Below are positions 25,066 to 33,541 of a stretch of DNA of 64,000 bases, piece by piece (position 1 is the stretch's first letter; each line of letters begins with the position of its first letter). The DNA comes from Streptomyces sp. NRRL S-118 (GTDB lineage Bacteria; Actinomycetota; Actinomycetes; Streptomycetales; Streptomycetaceae): the NCBI RefSeq assembly GCF_000716335.1, contig NZ_KL591017.1, positions 134,049 through 198,048 on the forward strand. The letters are read 5' to 3'. A program made the position numbers and the translations under genes. Under the pieces are notes generated by a model that was not told the DNA's origin, did no database searches, and saw only the letters and a program-made list of their open reading frames with translations.

Positions 25066-25967
25066 GGCTCCTCCCCGGCGCGTACGATCCGGCCGGCCCA
25101 CCACAGACCCACCGCCTCCAGGAGCCCGCCCACGACGAGGCACGCCATGCCCACGGGGGTGTGCAGCAGAACGCGCAGGGGGTCGGCGCCCAGCGCCCAG
25201 CCCATCGCCAGGGCCACCACGGGGAGCAGCGCCAGCAGCCCCACCGTTGCCCAGGCACCGGTCAGCTGGGCCCGCAGCCGCTCACGCTGGTCGCGCCGCT
25301 CCCTCAGGGCGGCCTCCAGCCGGTCGAGCCCCGCCGCGAGTCCCGCGCCGCCGTCGGCCGCCACCTGCCAGCAGGCCGCCACGCCGGCCAGCCCGTCCCC
25401 GCCCTCCTGGCGCGCCGCCCGCCGCAACGCCTCCGGTACGTCACCGCCGAAGCGCGCCGCGGCCAGCACGGCGGCCTCCTCCCCGCCCAGCGCGCCCGTG
25501 GGCCCGGCCGCGAAGCGCAGTGCCTGCCCGGGCTGGCTCCCGGCGCGCAGCTCGCCCGCCACCGTCGTGCACAGCGCGATCACCGCCTCCGCACGCCGGT
25601 CGCGGGCCCGTCCCCGTTCCCTCGCGAGCAGCCGTCGTCTCACCAGCGGCACCGCCGCACCGCCCGCCAGCAGCGGCAGGAAGGACTGGCCCAGCACCGC
25701 CACGGCGGCTCCCACGAGGAGGCACAGCCACTCCTGGCCGAGCCGTACCGCCGGCCACCGGCGCCGCCAGGGCCACGGCGCCCCCGGGCTCACCGCACTG
25801 CCGCCCGCGAACATCAGCCGCGCCCGCCGCGGGCCCCGGCCGCCGCCCGCCAGCAGCCAAGCGGCCGCACCCGCGCAGAGCGCCGCCGCCATCACCCAGG
25901 TCGCGTACATCCCTGCCGCCGTCCCCGGCGTGTACACCGACGCGTACACCGGCTGTTCCGTCGTCAC
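25062..25967 (-). CDS. Tad pilus assembly membrane protein (TadB-like, T2SS F domain)
   Basis: A 301-residue protein with an N-terminal helix (MYATWVMAAALCAGAAAWLL), a second helix pair around LCLLVGAAVAVLGQSFLPLL, the F domain (VIALCTTVAGELRAGSQPGQ) and C-terminal helices (WATVGLLALLPVVALAMGWA). It forms the membrane platform of the pilus machine with TadC. The GTG at 25967 overlaps the TadA stop as GTGA; an ATG 19 codons further in, just before the first helix, is an alternative start. The operon order A-B-C with 4-bp overlaps supports stoichiometric production. Confidence 0.84.
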   Translation of the reverse strand: MTTEQPVYASVYTPGTAAGMYATWVMAAALCAGAAAWLLAGGGRGPRRARLMFAGGSAVSPGAPWPWRRRWPAVRLGQEWLCLLVGAAVAVLGQSFLPLLAGGAAVPLVRRRLLARERGRARDRRAEAVIALCTTVAGELRAGSQPGQALRFAAGPTGALGGEEAAVLAAARFGGDVPEALRRAARQEGGDGLAGVAACWQVAADGGAGLAAGLDRLEAALRERRDQRERLRAQLTGAWATVGLLALLPVVALAMGWALGADPLRVLLHTPVGMACLVVGGLLEAVGLWWAGRIVRAGEEP

Positions 25968-27112
25968 CGCGCACCCCCGATCAGCGACCGCAGCCGCTCC
26001 CAGCCCCGCTCGTACAGGAATCCGTCCGTGCCCCACCGCAGGGCGGGCGCGGTCATCACCAGCCCCTGCCGGTCCCGCTCCAGCACGTGCACCTCGGCGA
26101 TCCGGCGCTGCCCGCCCCGGTCACGGGCCAGGTGCACCACCACCGACAGCCCTGCCGCCAACTGGCTGTGAAGCGCCGCCCGGTCGAGCCCGGCGGCCGT
26201 GCCGAGCGCCTCCAGACGGGCCGGCACATCGGCGGCGGTGTTGGCGTGCACCGTGCCGCACCCGCCTTCGTGGCCGGTGTTCAGGGCGGCCAGCAGCTCG
26301 GTCACCTCGGCGCCGCGCACCTCTCCCACCACCAGCCGGTCGGGCCGCATCCGCAGCGCCTGCCGCACGAGGTCGCGCAGTGTCACCCGGCCGGCCCCCT
26401 CCTGGTTGGGGGGCCGGGCCTCCAGGCGCACCACATGGGGGTGGTCGGGCCGCAGCTCGGCGGAGTCCTCGGCCAGCACGATCCGCTCGCGCTCGCCCAC
26501 CAGGCCGAGCAGCGTGGAGAGCAGCGTCGTCTTGCCGGACCCGGTCCCGCCGCTGACCAGGTACGAGACCCGGGCCTCGACGAGCGCCCGCAGCACCCGG
26601 TCACCGCCCGGCGGCACCGTCCCCGCGGCGACCAGTTCCCCGACGGAGAAGGCCCGGGGGCGTACGACGCGCAGCGACAGGCATGTCGAGCCGACGGCCA
26701 CCGGCGGCAGCACCGCGTGCATCCGCGTCCCGTCCGGCAGCCGCGCGTCGACCCAGGGCCGGGCGTCGTCGAGGCGCCGGCCGGCCACCGCCGCGAGCCG
26801 CTGGGCCAGTCGGCGCACCGCCGCCGCGTCGGGGAACACCACGTCCGTCGGTTCCAGTCCGGCACCCCGGTCCACCCACACCTTGTCCGGAGCCGACACC
26901 AGTACGTCGGTCACCGCGGGGTCGGCGAGCAGCGGCTCCAGCAGGCCCGTGCCCACCAGTTCGCACCGCAGCTCCGCGGCGGCACCCAGCACCTCCGCAT
27001 CGCCCAGGAGCCGGCCCTGTGCCCGCAGGGCCGCGGCGACCCCGGCCGGAGTCGGTTCGGTGCCGCTTTCGGCGAGCCGCTGCCGTACGGCTTCCAGCAG
27101 CCCCGCCGTCAT
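25964..27112 (-). CDS. Tad pilus secretion ATPase (TadA/CpaF family)
   Basis: A 382-residue type II/IV secretion ATPase that powers pilus extension. An N-terminal helical domain is followed by the CpaF-type core: Walker A SGGTGSGKTT at about residues 188-196, Asp box LAEDSAELRPDHPHVVRLE, Walker B region RPDRLVVGEVRG and the His box NTGHEGGCGTVHAN. The ATG overlaps the stop of the CpaE-like gene as ATGA. It is somewhat shorter than typical TadA (about 420-480) because its N-terminal region is reduced. Works with TadB/TadC in the membrane. Confidence 0.93.
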   Translation of the reverse strand: MTAGLLEAVRQRLAESGTEPTPAGVAAALRAQGRLLGDAEVLGAAAELRCELVGTGLLEPLLADPAVTDVLVSAPDKVWVDRGAGLEPTDVVFPDAAAVRRLAQRLAAVAGRRLDDARPWVDARLPDGTRMHAVLPPVAVGSTCLSLRVVRPRAFSVGELVAAGTVPPGGDRVLRALVEARVSYLVSGGTGSGKTTLLSTLLGLVGERERIVLAEDSAELRPDHPHVVRLEARPPNQEGAGRVTLRDLVRQALRMRPDRLVVGEVRGAEVTELLAALNTGHEGGCGTVHANTAADVPARLEALGTAAGLDRAALHSQLAAGLSVVVHLARDRGGQRRIAEVHVLERDRQGLVMTAPALRWGTDGFLYERGWERLRSLIGGAR

Positions 27113-28212
27113 GACGCGCCCTCCCCGGTGAGGACGCGGTCCCAGAACGCGGCGCAGAACCTGCCGAGGGGGCTGCGCGTGCTGTCGCCCGGCGGCACGC
27201 CCGCGTCCAGGTCGATCATCAGGCCCGGTTCCAGCGGCATCTCTCCGGCGAGCGGCAGCTCCAGCACATCGGCGACCCACTGCTCGTCCACCCCCGCGGC
27301 GTACGGCCCGCGCGCCACGACCCGCAGATCGCGCAGGATCATCGTCGCCATCGACGCGACCCGTCTGGCGCCCGCGACGGCACGCAGTTCGCCCGGCACG
27401 ACGAGCAGGCCGACGTCCAGCTGTGCCAGCGCCTCCGCGGTGGACTCGTCGATCCGGCGCGGCAGGTCGACGACGACCACACCGCCGCGTCTGCGGGCGG
27501 CCGCCAGGACCGAGCGCATCGCTTCGGGCGGGATGGTCACGGTGTCGCCCCGGTCCCAGCTGAGCACCCGCAGGCCGTGCAGCGAGGGCAGGGACTCCTC
27601 CAGCGCCCCGCCGGCGACGCGGCCCTTGGAAGCGGCGAAATCCGGCCACCGCAGGCCCTCCGTCCGCTCGCCGCCGAGCAGTACGTCGAGCCCGCCGCCC
27701 AGCGGGTCACCGTCCACGAGCATCGTGCGCCGCCCGTAGCGAGCCGCCGTGACGGCGAGCGCGCAGGCCAGCGTCGAGGCTCCGGCGCCGCCCCTGCCAC
27801 CGACCACCCCGACGGTCAGGGCCTGGCGCTCCACACCCTCGACGACGTCCGCGATCCGGTCGACGAGCCAGCTCTCCGCGTCGGGCAGCCGCAGCACGCA
27901 GTCGGCGCCGATCTCCACCGCGTGCCGCCATACGGCGGGATCGTCCTGGTCACGGCCGACCAGCAGGACCCCGGGTCTGCGGGTGGCGCCGCGGCACCGC
28001 ACGGCCGCGTCGTCCCCCACCAGGACCAGCGGCGCGGCGTCCCAGCTCGCCCGGCGCTCCGGCATGCGGTGGTGGACCTCGGGATGCGCACCGGCCGCGG
28101 CGCACAGCCGCAGCAGGTCGTCGAGGAGTTCCGCGTCCTCCGTCACGATGAGGGGTCCGGTGCGCCGCTCCCCGGTCTCCCCGCCCCGGTCGGACGTGTG
28201 CGATCCAGCCAT
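27109..28212 (-). CDS. CpaE-like / septum-site-determining (Ssd) P-loop protein
   Basis: A 367-residue MinD/ParA-family protein. Residues 1-125 form a receiver-like domain without a phosphorylatable pattern. The ATPase domain has a deviant Walker A GGRGGAGAST (about 137-146; Ala in place of the signature Lys) and a Walker B VVVVDLPRR. CpaE/TadZ proteins place pili at a cell site; the mycobacterial homologue Rv3660c (Ssd) affects septation. The ATG at 28212 has GGGGGAGAG 3 bp upstream. It opens the Tad operon; the 6C RNA lies about 430 bp upstream on the same strand. A role in pilus positioning is inferred. Confidence 0.87.
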   Translation of the reverse strand: MAGSHTSDRGGETGERRTGPLIVTEDAELLDDLLRLCAAAGAHPEVHHRMPERRASWDAAPLVLVGDDAAVRCRGATRRPGVLLVGRDQDDPAVWRHAVEIGADCVLRLPDAESWLVDRIADVVEGVERQALTVGVVGGRGGAGASTLACALAVTAARYGRRTMLVDGDPLGGGLDVLLGGERTEGLRWPDFAASKGRVAGGALEESLPSLHGLRVLSWDRGDTVTIPPEAMRSVLAAARRRGGVVVVDLPRRIDESTAEALAQLDVGLLVVPGELRAVAGARRVASMATMILRDLRVVARGPYAAGVDEQWVADVLELPLAGEMPLEPGLMIDLDAGVPPGDSTRSPLGRFCAAFWDRVLTGEGAS

Positions 28213-28640
28213 GACTCTCCCCCTGATTCCTGTCTTCGCCCCGCAGTTCCCGCGGGCGGGTCCGCATGCGCACGCACGGCTCTCCCGTGCGCGCTTTCGC
28301 CGGGCGTTCGCCGGGTGTTCGCGGACTCTCCCCACGACCCCCGCGTCACCTTCGACGGTGTTCGCACGGGATGAGAGATCTGCGATTCCGGCGTGCCGTG
28401 GACTTCGCGACCGGAATCACGGTGCACGACTTCCGGAAATGAAGTGGATCTTGGTGGAAAACTGTGGACAACCCGCCGCTTGTGAATATCGCGGTAGCCC
28501 GAACCGGCGACTTCCGGAGCGCAGCACATCCACTACGCTGAGTGATGAACACCTCGCGTCACAGGTCGGCGCGAGCAAGGCGCCAAGGAGGGCGGATTGA
28601 TCGGATCCGGCTGTCAGCAGCGGGCGAAAACGCGCCCGGA
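28213..28640. promoter_or_regulatory. Tad operon upstream region
   Basis: No credible gene. It should contain the promoter of the pilus operon on the minus strand. The far end holds a CGGGCG/CGCCCG hairpin (28620-28638) with a TTTT loop on the minus strand, which may be the end of the 6C RNA transcript. No clear sigma consensus could be assigned. Confidence 0.4.
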
Positions 28641-28740
28641 CATGCGACGACCCCCGCCGGGGGGGAGAGCGGGGGTCGTCTCTCCGGCCGACTCGGGGGG
28701 GGAGGAGTCGGACCGGGTTAGCACGGTCGCGAACGATCCG
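28641..28740 (-). ncRNA. 6C small RNA
   Basis: Two hairpins on the minus strand each have a C-rich loop: CCGACTC/GAGTCGG (28705-28711 with 28688-28694), whose loop contains at least eight consecutive C, and a 12-bp stem GACGACCCCCGC/GCGGGGGTCGTC (28669-28680 with 28646-28657), whose loop contains CCCCCC. That is the defining pattern of the actinobacterial 6C RNA. The location between a cpaE-like gene and a SerB-like HAD gene is that of the mycobacterial 6C RNA (B11/ncRv13660c, between Rv3660c and Rv3661). In Streptomyces 6C RNA has been detected and changes with development. The ends are estimated from the hairpins. Confidence 0.85.
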
Positions 28741-28750
28741 TGACTTCCAT

Positions 28751-28778
28751 GGTGTACCCGAGAGCCCTCTCAGGCAAA
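28751..28778 (-). promoter_or_regulatory. Candidate promoter of the 6C RNA
   Basis: On the minus strand TTTGCC (28778-28773) and TACACC (28756-28751) are separated by 16 bp, an acceptable vegetative pair. A start would fall near 28744, about 33 nt before the first C-loop hairpin. The match is weak and the only support is position. Confidence 0.3.
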
Positions 28779-28815
28779 CCCACACGCCCCAGCGTACGCC
28801 GAATGGCGGGCACCT

Positions 28816-29646
28816 ATGCTCAGGCTCGTGGAAAACCACTCCTTGCCGCGCACAGCAGCCTTCTTTGACCTGGACAAGACGGTCATTGCGAAGTCATCGA
28901 CGCTGACCTTCAGCAAGTCCTTCTACCAAGGCGGCCTGATCAACCGCCGCGCCGTCCTGCGGACTGCGTACATCCAGTTCGTGTTCCTCGCGGGAGGCGC
29001 CGATCACGACCAGATGGAGCGGATGCGCGCGTACCTCTCCGCGCTCTGCAAGGGCTGGAACGTCCAGCAGGTCAAGGAACTGGTCGCCGAGACCCTGCAC
29101 GACCTGATCGACCCGATCATCTACGACGAGGCCGCGTCGCTCATCGAGGAGCACCACGCCGCCGGCCGGGACGTGGTGATCGTCTCCACGTCGGGCGCCG
29201 AGGTGGTCGAGCCGATCGGGGAGCTCCTCGGCGCGGACCGGGTCGTGGCGACGCGGATGGTCGTCGGCGACGACGGGTGCTTCACGGGGGAGGTGGAGTA
29301 CTACGCGTACGGGCCGACCAAGGCGGAGGCGGTCCGGGCGCTGGCCGAGTCGGAGGGCTACGACCTGTCGCGCTGCTACGCGTACAGCGACTCCTTCACC
29401 GATGTGCCGATGCTGGAGGCCGTCGGGCACGCCTATGCGGTGAACCCGGACCGGGCCCTGCGCCGCGAGGCGCTGGCCCGCGGTTGGCCGGTTCTGGTCT
29501 TCACCCGTCCGGTGCGGCTCAAGCAGCGCCTGCCCGCGTTCCGGATGCCGCCCCGCCCGGCGCTGGTGGCGGCGGCCGCAGTGGGTGCGGCGGCGGCCAC
29601 GGCCGGGCTCGTCTGGTACGCCAACAGGCGCCGCCAGTCCGCGTAG
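28816..29646 (+). CDS. HAD-IB family phosphatase, differentiation-associated (SCO3558/Rv3661 type)
   Basis: A 276-residue haloacid-dehalogenase hydrolase of the SerB-like IB subfamily. Motif I is FFDLDKTVI (Asp18 nucleophile, Asp20), motif II the Ser in VIVSTSGAE, motif III Lys in GPTKAEAV, and motif IV AYSDSFTDVPML. A C-terminal helix (PALVAAAAVGAAAATAGLVW) with a basic end suggests membrane attachment. The S. coelicolor homologue is annotated as associated with morphological differentiation; the substrate is unknown. The ATG at 28816 has GGCGGG upstream; a GTG four codons later is an alternative. It is divergent from the 6C RNA. Confidence 0.88.
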   Translation: MLRLVENHSLPRTAAFFDLDKTVIAKSSTLTFSKSFYQGGLINRRAVLRTAYIQFVFLAGGADHDQMERMRAYLSALCKGWNVQQVKELVAETLHDLIDPIIYDEAASLIEEHHAAGRDVVIVSTSGAEVVEPIGELLGADRVVATRMVVGDDGCFTGEVEYYAYGPTKAEAVRALAESEGYDLSRCYAYSDSFTDVPMLEAVGHAYAVNPDRALRREALARGWPVLVFTRPVRLKQRLPAFRMPPRPALVAAAAVGAAAATAGLVWYANRRRQSA

Positions 29647-30024
29647 GTCCGCGTCGGGCCGGCCGGTCGGGCCCGGAGGCCACCGGCACCCGGTTGGCCC
29701 CATTTGATCCGAAAAGCAAATAAGTGGAGCGAGGGCTTTCGCATCACCGCGGACGGGAGTACAAAGGAGTTGACGGCCCGCGAGACCGAGGACATCCGAA
29801 AGGATTACTTGTTGAGCAAGAAGGCCCCACGGACCGAACAGCACAGAAGCTGAGCACCCACGCGACGTCGACCCGTCGATTACGGGCCAGCCGCACCAGG
29901 CGTCGGGCAAAGAACCCCGCCTGATGGGCACATATCGAGGACGCATGGTAACTCGGCGGATGTGCCAGCGGCGGTACCGCTCAGCGGTACCGCCGCAACC
30001 CTGTTCAGCCCCCGGAGCTCCGCG
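29647..30024. other. Non-coding gap after the HAD gene
   Basis: No gene is supported: the only frame here (29724-29924, plus) is Arg/His-rich and lacks a ribosome site. The right end has a strong hairpin (listed separately) that serves the converging Fic-like gene. Confidence 0.4.
29968..29996. terminator. 13-bp stem terminator between converging genes
   Basis: A perfect 13-bp stem (GCGGCGGTACCGC, 29968-29980 with 29984-29996) around a 3-nt loop, 28 bp from the stop of the minus-strand Fic-like gene. Symmetrical, so it may act in both directions. Confidence 0.7.
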
Positions 30025-30879
30025 TCACGCGGCGCCGCGCTGCAGCGCCTCGCACACCGCCGTCGACTCCCGGACGCCGAGTTCCACCGCGCGGCCGCAG
30101 TGAGCGATCCACGCCGCCATGCCCTCCGGCGTACCGGACAGATAGCCGTCGAACGCCGTCACGTACGCCTCCGGCCCCAGCTCGGCGTGCCCGACCTCCG
30201 CGGGACAGACCGCCTTCGGGTCCAGTCCGCTGCCGATCAGCACGATGCGCTCGGCCGTGCGCGCCACCAGGCCGCTGTACGTGGTGAAGGGGCGCAGCGC
30301 CAGCAGTTCGCCGTGCACGACCGCGGCCGTGACGAGCGCCGGGGCGGACGTACCGGCCACGATCAGCTCCGACAGACCCTCCAGCCGCCCCGCCACCTCA
30401 CCGGCGTCCGGTAGCGGCGCCCGGATGAGGGGCTCGTCGACACCCTCGCCGTCCTGGCGGGGCCTGCCCACCGCGTCCGCCGGACCCGCCGCGGCCCCCC
30501 CGGCACGCACCTCGCCCGGATCGCCCGCGGCCACCAGGTGCAACCGGGCCAGCACGCGCAGCGGCGACTGCCGCCAGATGGACAGCAGCTGGCCGGCCTC
30601 CGCGCCGAGGCGGAGGGCCGCTCCGACCGTCCGGGCCTCCGGGTCACCGCCGAAGTCGGTGCGCCGGCGCACCTCCTCGAGCGCCCAGTCGGCACCCGAG
30701 AGGGCCGCCGAACCACGTGCGCCGCGCAGCGCGGCCTCGGAGGTGATCTCGTTGCTGCGGCGGCGCATCACACGGTGTCCGTAGACCCGATCGACGGCCT
30801 TGCGTACGGACTCCACGGCATCGGGCACGCCCGGCAGCGCACCGAGGGCGGCCAGCGGGTCAGAGGCACTCGTACTCAT
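30025..30879 (-). CDS. Fic/DOC-like protein with a degenerate active-site motif (Rv3662c family)
   Basis: A 284-residue protein, often labelled oxidoreductase in Streptomyces records. The C-terminal half is helical and carries VHGELLALRPFTTYSGLVARTAER (shown in parts; about residues 188-211), which aligns with the Fic core HPFxxGNGRxxR but has Leu-Arg in place of the catalytic His region and Tyr-Ser-Gly in place of Gly-Asn-Gly. Classical AMP transfer is therefore doubtful; a binding or altered catalytic role is possible. A related gene stands beside the HAD gene in mycobacteria too. The ATG at 30879 is used because composition upstream is shadow-like. It is divergent from the CooC-like gene. 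Confidence 0.72.
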   Translation of the reverse strand: MSTSASDPLAALGALPGVPDAVESVRKAVDRVYGHRVMRRRSNEITSEAALRGARGSAALSGADWALEEVRRRTDFGGDPEARTVGAALRLGAEAGQLLSIWRQSPLRVLARLHLVAAGDPGEVRAGGAAAGPADAVGRPRQDGEGVDEPLIRAPLPDAGEVAGRLEGLSELIVAGTSAPALVTAAVVHGELLALRPFTTYSGLVARTAERIVLIGSGLDPKAVCPAEVGHAELGPEAYVTAFDGYLSGTPEGMAAWIAHCGRAVELGVRESTAVCEALQRGAA

Positions 30880-30991
30880 AAGTAGCGAGGCTACGCGTCC
30901 GGCACCGCCGCCCCACGACGGAGTGGCGTTCCTCATACCTGTTGACGACATGCCGCCATGGAGACATTACGCACCGCTACGCTAGCTGAAC

Positions 30992-31978
30992 ATGAAGATC
31001 GCTTTCGTCGGGAAGGGCGGCAGCGGCAAGACCACGCTGTCCTCGCTCTTCATCCGCCATCTCGCCGCCACCGGCGCTCCCGTCATCGCCGTGGACGCCG
31101 ACATCAACCAGCACCTGGGAGCCGCGCTCGGCCTGGACGAGGCGCAGTCGGCCGCGCTCCCCGCCATGGGGGCGCACCTGCCCCTGATCAAGGAGTACCT
31201 GCGGGGGAGCAACCCCCGGATCGCGTCCGCCGAGACGATGATCAAGACGACCCCGCCCGGTGAGGGCTCGCGCCTGCTGCGGGTCCGGGAGGACAACCCC
31301 GTCTACGAGGCGTGTGCCCGGCCCGTGCGGCTGGACGACGGGGAGATCAGACTGATGGCGACCGGGCCCTTCACCGAGACGGACCTCGGGGTGGCCTGCT
31401 ACCACTCGAAGGTGGGGGCGGTGGAACTGTGCCTCAACCACCTGGTCGACGGCCCGGACGAGTACGTCGTCGTCGACATGACGGCCGGCTCGGACTCGTT
31501 CGCCTCCGGCATGTTCACCCGCTTCGACATGACCTTCCTGGTGGCCGAGCCGACACGCAAGGGCGTGTCCGTCTACCGCCAGTACAAGGAGTACGCCCGG
31601 GACTTCGGAGTCGCGCTCCGCGTCGTCGGCAACAAGGTGCAGGGCGAGGACGACGTGGCCTTCCTGCGGGAGGAGGCCGGGGACGACCTGCTGGTGACGG
31701 TCGGCCACTCCGACTGGGTGCGGGCCATGGAGAAGGGCCGCCCGGCGGCGTTCGCCCTGCTGGAGGAGAACAACCGGGCGGCGCTGCGGAGCCTGCGACG
31801 CGCGGTGGACGAGTCCTACCGGCGCCGCGACTGGGAGCGTTACACGCGGCAGATGGTGCACTTCCATCTGAAGAACGCCGAGAGCTGGGGGAACGCGAAG
31901 ACGGGTGCCGACCTGGCGGCCCAGGTCGACCCCGCCTTCGTGCTCCGCGAGGGGCTCAGCGCCGCACAGCCTGCTTGA
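30992..31978 (+). CDS. CooC/MinD-like P-loop ATPase
   Basis: A 328-residue deviant Walker A ATPase. GKGGSGKTT at residues 7-15 is the signature-lysine motif, DADINQ follows the second strand, and VVVDMTAGSD is Walker B. The family includes CooC, which loads nickel in carbon monoxide dehydrogenase, but no such enzyme is nearby, so the client is unknown. A central region with several Cys and His (YEACARP, ACYHSKVGAVELCLNH) could bind metal or a cofactor. The start follows AGCTGAAC with no strong ribosome site. Its 3' end overlaps the convergent lipoprotein gene by 23 bp. Confidence 0.8.
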   Translation: MKIAFVGKGGSGKTTLSSLFIRHLAATGAPVIAVDADINQHLGAALGLDEAQSAALPAMGAHLPLIKEYLRGSNPRIASAETMIKTTPPGEGSRLLRVREDNPVYEACARPVRLDDGEIRLMATGPFTETDLGVACYHSKVGAVELCLNHLVDGPDEYVVVDMTAGSDSFASGMFTRFDMTFLVAEPTRKGVSVYRQYKEYARDFGVALRVVGNKVQGEDDVAFLREEAGDDLLVTVGHSDWVRAMEKGRPAAFALLEENNRAALRSLRRAVDESYRRRDWERYTRQMVHFHLKNAESWGNAKTGADLAAQVDPAFVLREGLSAAQPA

Positions 31979-33227
31979 CCGGTGAGGCCGAGGGCCGGGC
32001 CGGCTCGGCCGCGAGGAACTGAGCCCAGCCGGCCTGCGGGGCCTGACCCACCTTCAGGGTCCGCAGCTTCGCCAGCACGGCGGGGTCCTGGGCGTCCAGC
32101 CAGTCCGCGAGCTGCCGGAAGGACACGCAGCGCACCTCCTTCTTGACGCAGACGTGCGCGATGGTCTCCTCGACGGCACGCATGTACGTGCCGCCGTTCC
32201 AGGACTCGAAGTGGTTGCCGATGATCAGCGGGGCCCGGTTGCCGTTGTACGCGCGGTCGAAGGCCTGCACCATGCCGTCGCGGAACTGGTTCCCCCAGTA
32301 GGCGTGCATGGAGGAAGCGCCCTTGGCGGTGCCCGACTGGTTGACCATGAAGTTGTAGTCCATCGACAACGTCTCGAACTGTCGTCCGGGGACGGGGATC
32401 ATCTGCAAACCCAGGTTCCACAGCCCCTGTTCCTTCTCGGGCCAGATCTGGTCGTTGACCCCGCTGGTGTCGTAGCGCCAGCCCAGTTCGCTCGCGGCAC
32501 GCACGAAGTTGTCGCGACCCTCCAGGCAGGGGGTGCGGGCGCCGATGAGCTCCTTGTCGTAGTCGAAGGGCAGGGGCTGCTCCCCCTTCAGGCCGGCATT
32601 GGTCTTCCAGTTCTTGACGAAGGCCTTGGCCTGGGCGATCTCGCTCTTCCAGTCCTCGACCGACCAGGTGCCCACGCCGGTCTCCGGCCCGCAGAAGTGG
32701 CCGTTGAAGTGGGTGCCGACCTCGTTGCCCTCCTGCCAGGCGCCGCGCAGTTCGCGCACGGTGTCGCGGATGCCTTCGCGGTCGTTGAAGCCGATGTCCG
32801 ACCGGCCCGGGGCGTGTCCGGGCGGGTCGTAGAGGTCGGCCTTGTCCTCCGGCAGCAGGTAGACGCCGCTGAGGAAGTACGTCATCGTCGCGCCGTACTT
32901 CTTGCCCACCTTGCGGAAGTGGGAGAAGAGCTTCTGGCTGTCCTCGCCGGCGCCGTCCCAGGAGAAGACGACGAACTGCGGTGGCCGCTCGCCCGGCTTC
33001 AGGCGCTGCGGCTTCAGCAGGCCCGGCTGGGCACCGGTGAAGGCGGTGGAGCCGTCGCCGATGAGGCGGACGGCGTTCTGGGGGCCTGCGACCTTCTTGG
33101 GGCCGCTCGCCCCGGGGGTACGGGCGTCCTCGCCGGAACCGCATCCGGTCAACCCCGCGACCATAGCCGCCGCGGTCGCGGCCGCGGCCACGGTCGCGCC
33201 GACGGTGAACCTTCTGGTGACGGCCAT
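31956..33227 (-). CDS. Secreted lipoprotein with polysaccharide-deacetylase-like fold
   Basis: A 423-residue exported protein. The signal peptide begins AVTRRFTVGATVAAAATAAA and ends in lipobox LTGC. The body starts FVVFSWDGAGEDS, where WDG resembles the NodB TFDD metal site, and later has GNEVGTHFNGHFCG, the His-x-x-x-His metal pair of carbohydrate esterase family 4, then GARTPCL and PLIIGNHFESWNGG. Some residues differ from canonical NodB, so a deacetylase activity is plausible but not certain; the target would be cell-wall or exopolysaccharide. The ATG at 33227 is used because it opens the signal peptide and has GGAAG 2 bp upstream. Confidence 0.8.
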   Translation of the reverse strand: MAVTRRFTVGATVAAAATAAAMVAGLTGCGSGEDARTPGASGPKKVAGPQNAVRLIGDGSTAFTGAQPGLLKPQRLKPGERPPQFVVFSWDGAGEDSQKLFSHFRKVGKKYGATMTYFLSGVYLLPEDKADLYDPPGHAPGRSDIGFNDREGIRDTVRELRGAWQEGNEVGTHFNGHFCGPETGVGTWSVEDWKSEIAQAKAFVKNWKTNAGLKGEQPLPFDYDKELIGARTPCLEGRDNFVRAASELGWRYDTSGVNDQIWPEKEQGLWNLGLQMIPVPGRQFETLSMDYNFMVNQSGTAKGASSMHAYWGNQFRDGMVQAFDRAYNGNRAPLIIGNHFESWNGGTYMRAVEETIAHVCVKKEVRCVSFRQLADWLDAQDPAVLAKLRTLKVGQAPQAGWAQFLAAEPARPSASPVKQAVRR

Positions 33228-33541
33228 TCTTCCGCCCGCCCTTCTCTGCTTCCGGGGGTGTGCTGCGAGCGCCGTCAACCTCGCACCACGGGCGTGAAGA
33301 GGAATATATGACAAGCCGTACTAGAACGATGAATCACTGCATCGGGTGAAATACTGCCCCATTTGCACTGAAAGTCATGCCTCAATCTTTACTCTGCATT
33401 ACGATCCATTTACTAGGAGTTGGCAAACCGTCTACTCGATGCCGTTCACCCACGGCCCGCCGTGACCCACGGCCGCGACCCCCACACGTTCGTTCGACTC
33501 GCACGTACCGCGACCGCGCCGCCCCGGAGGACATGGGAACC
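33228..33541. promoter_or_regulatory. Divergent promoter region, deacetylase-like and SulP genes
   Basis: No gene is supported. The middle (33300-33430) is distinctly AT-richer than its surroundings, as expected for two back-to-back promoters. No confident -10/-35 pair could be fixed. Confidence 0.4.

Noticed and set aside
29724..29924. Small plus-strand frame after the HAD gene
   Set aside because: No ribosome site and shadow-like composition.
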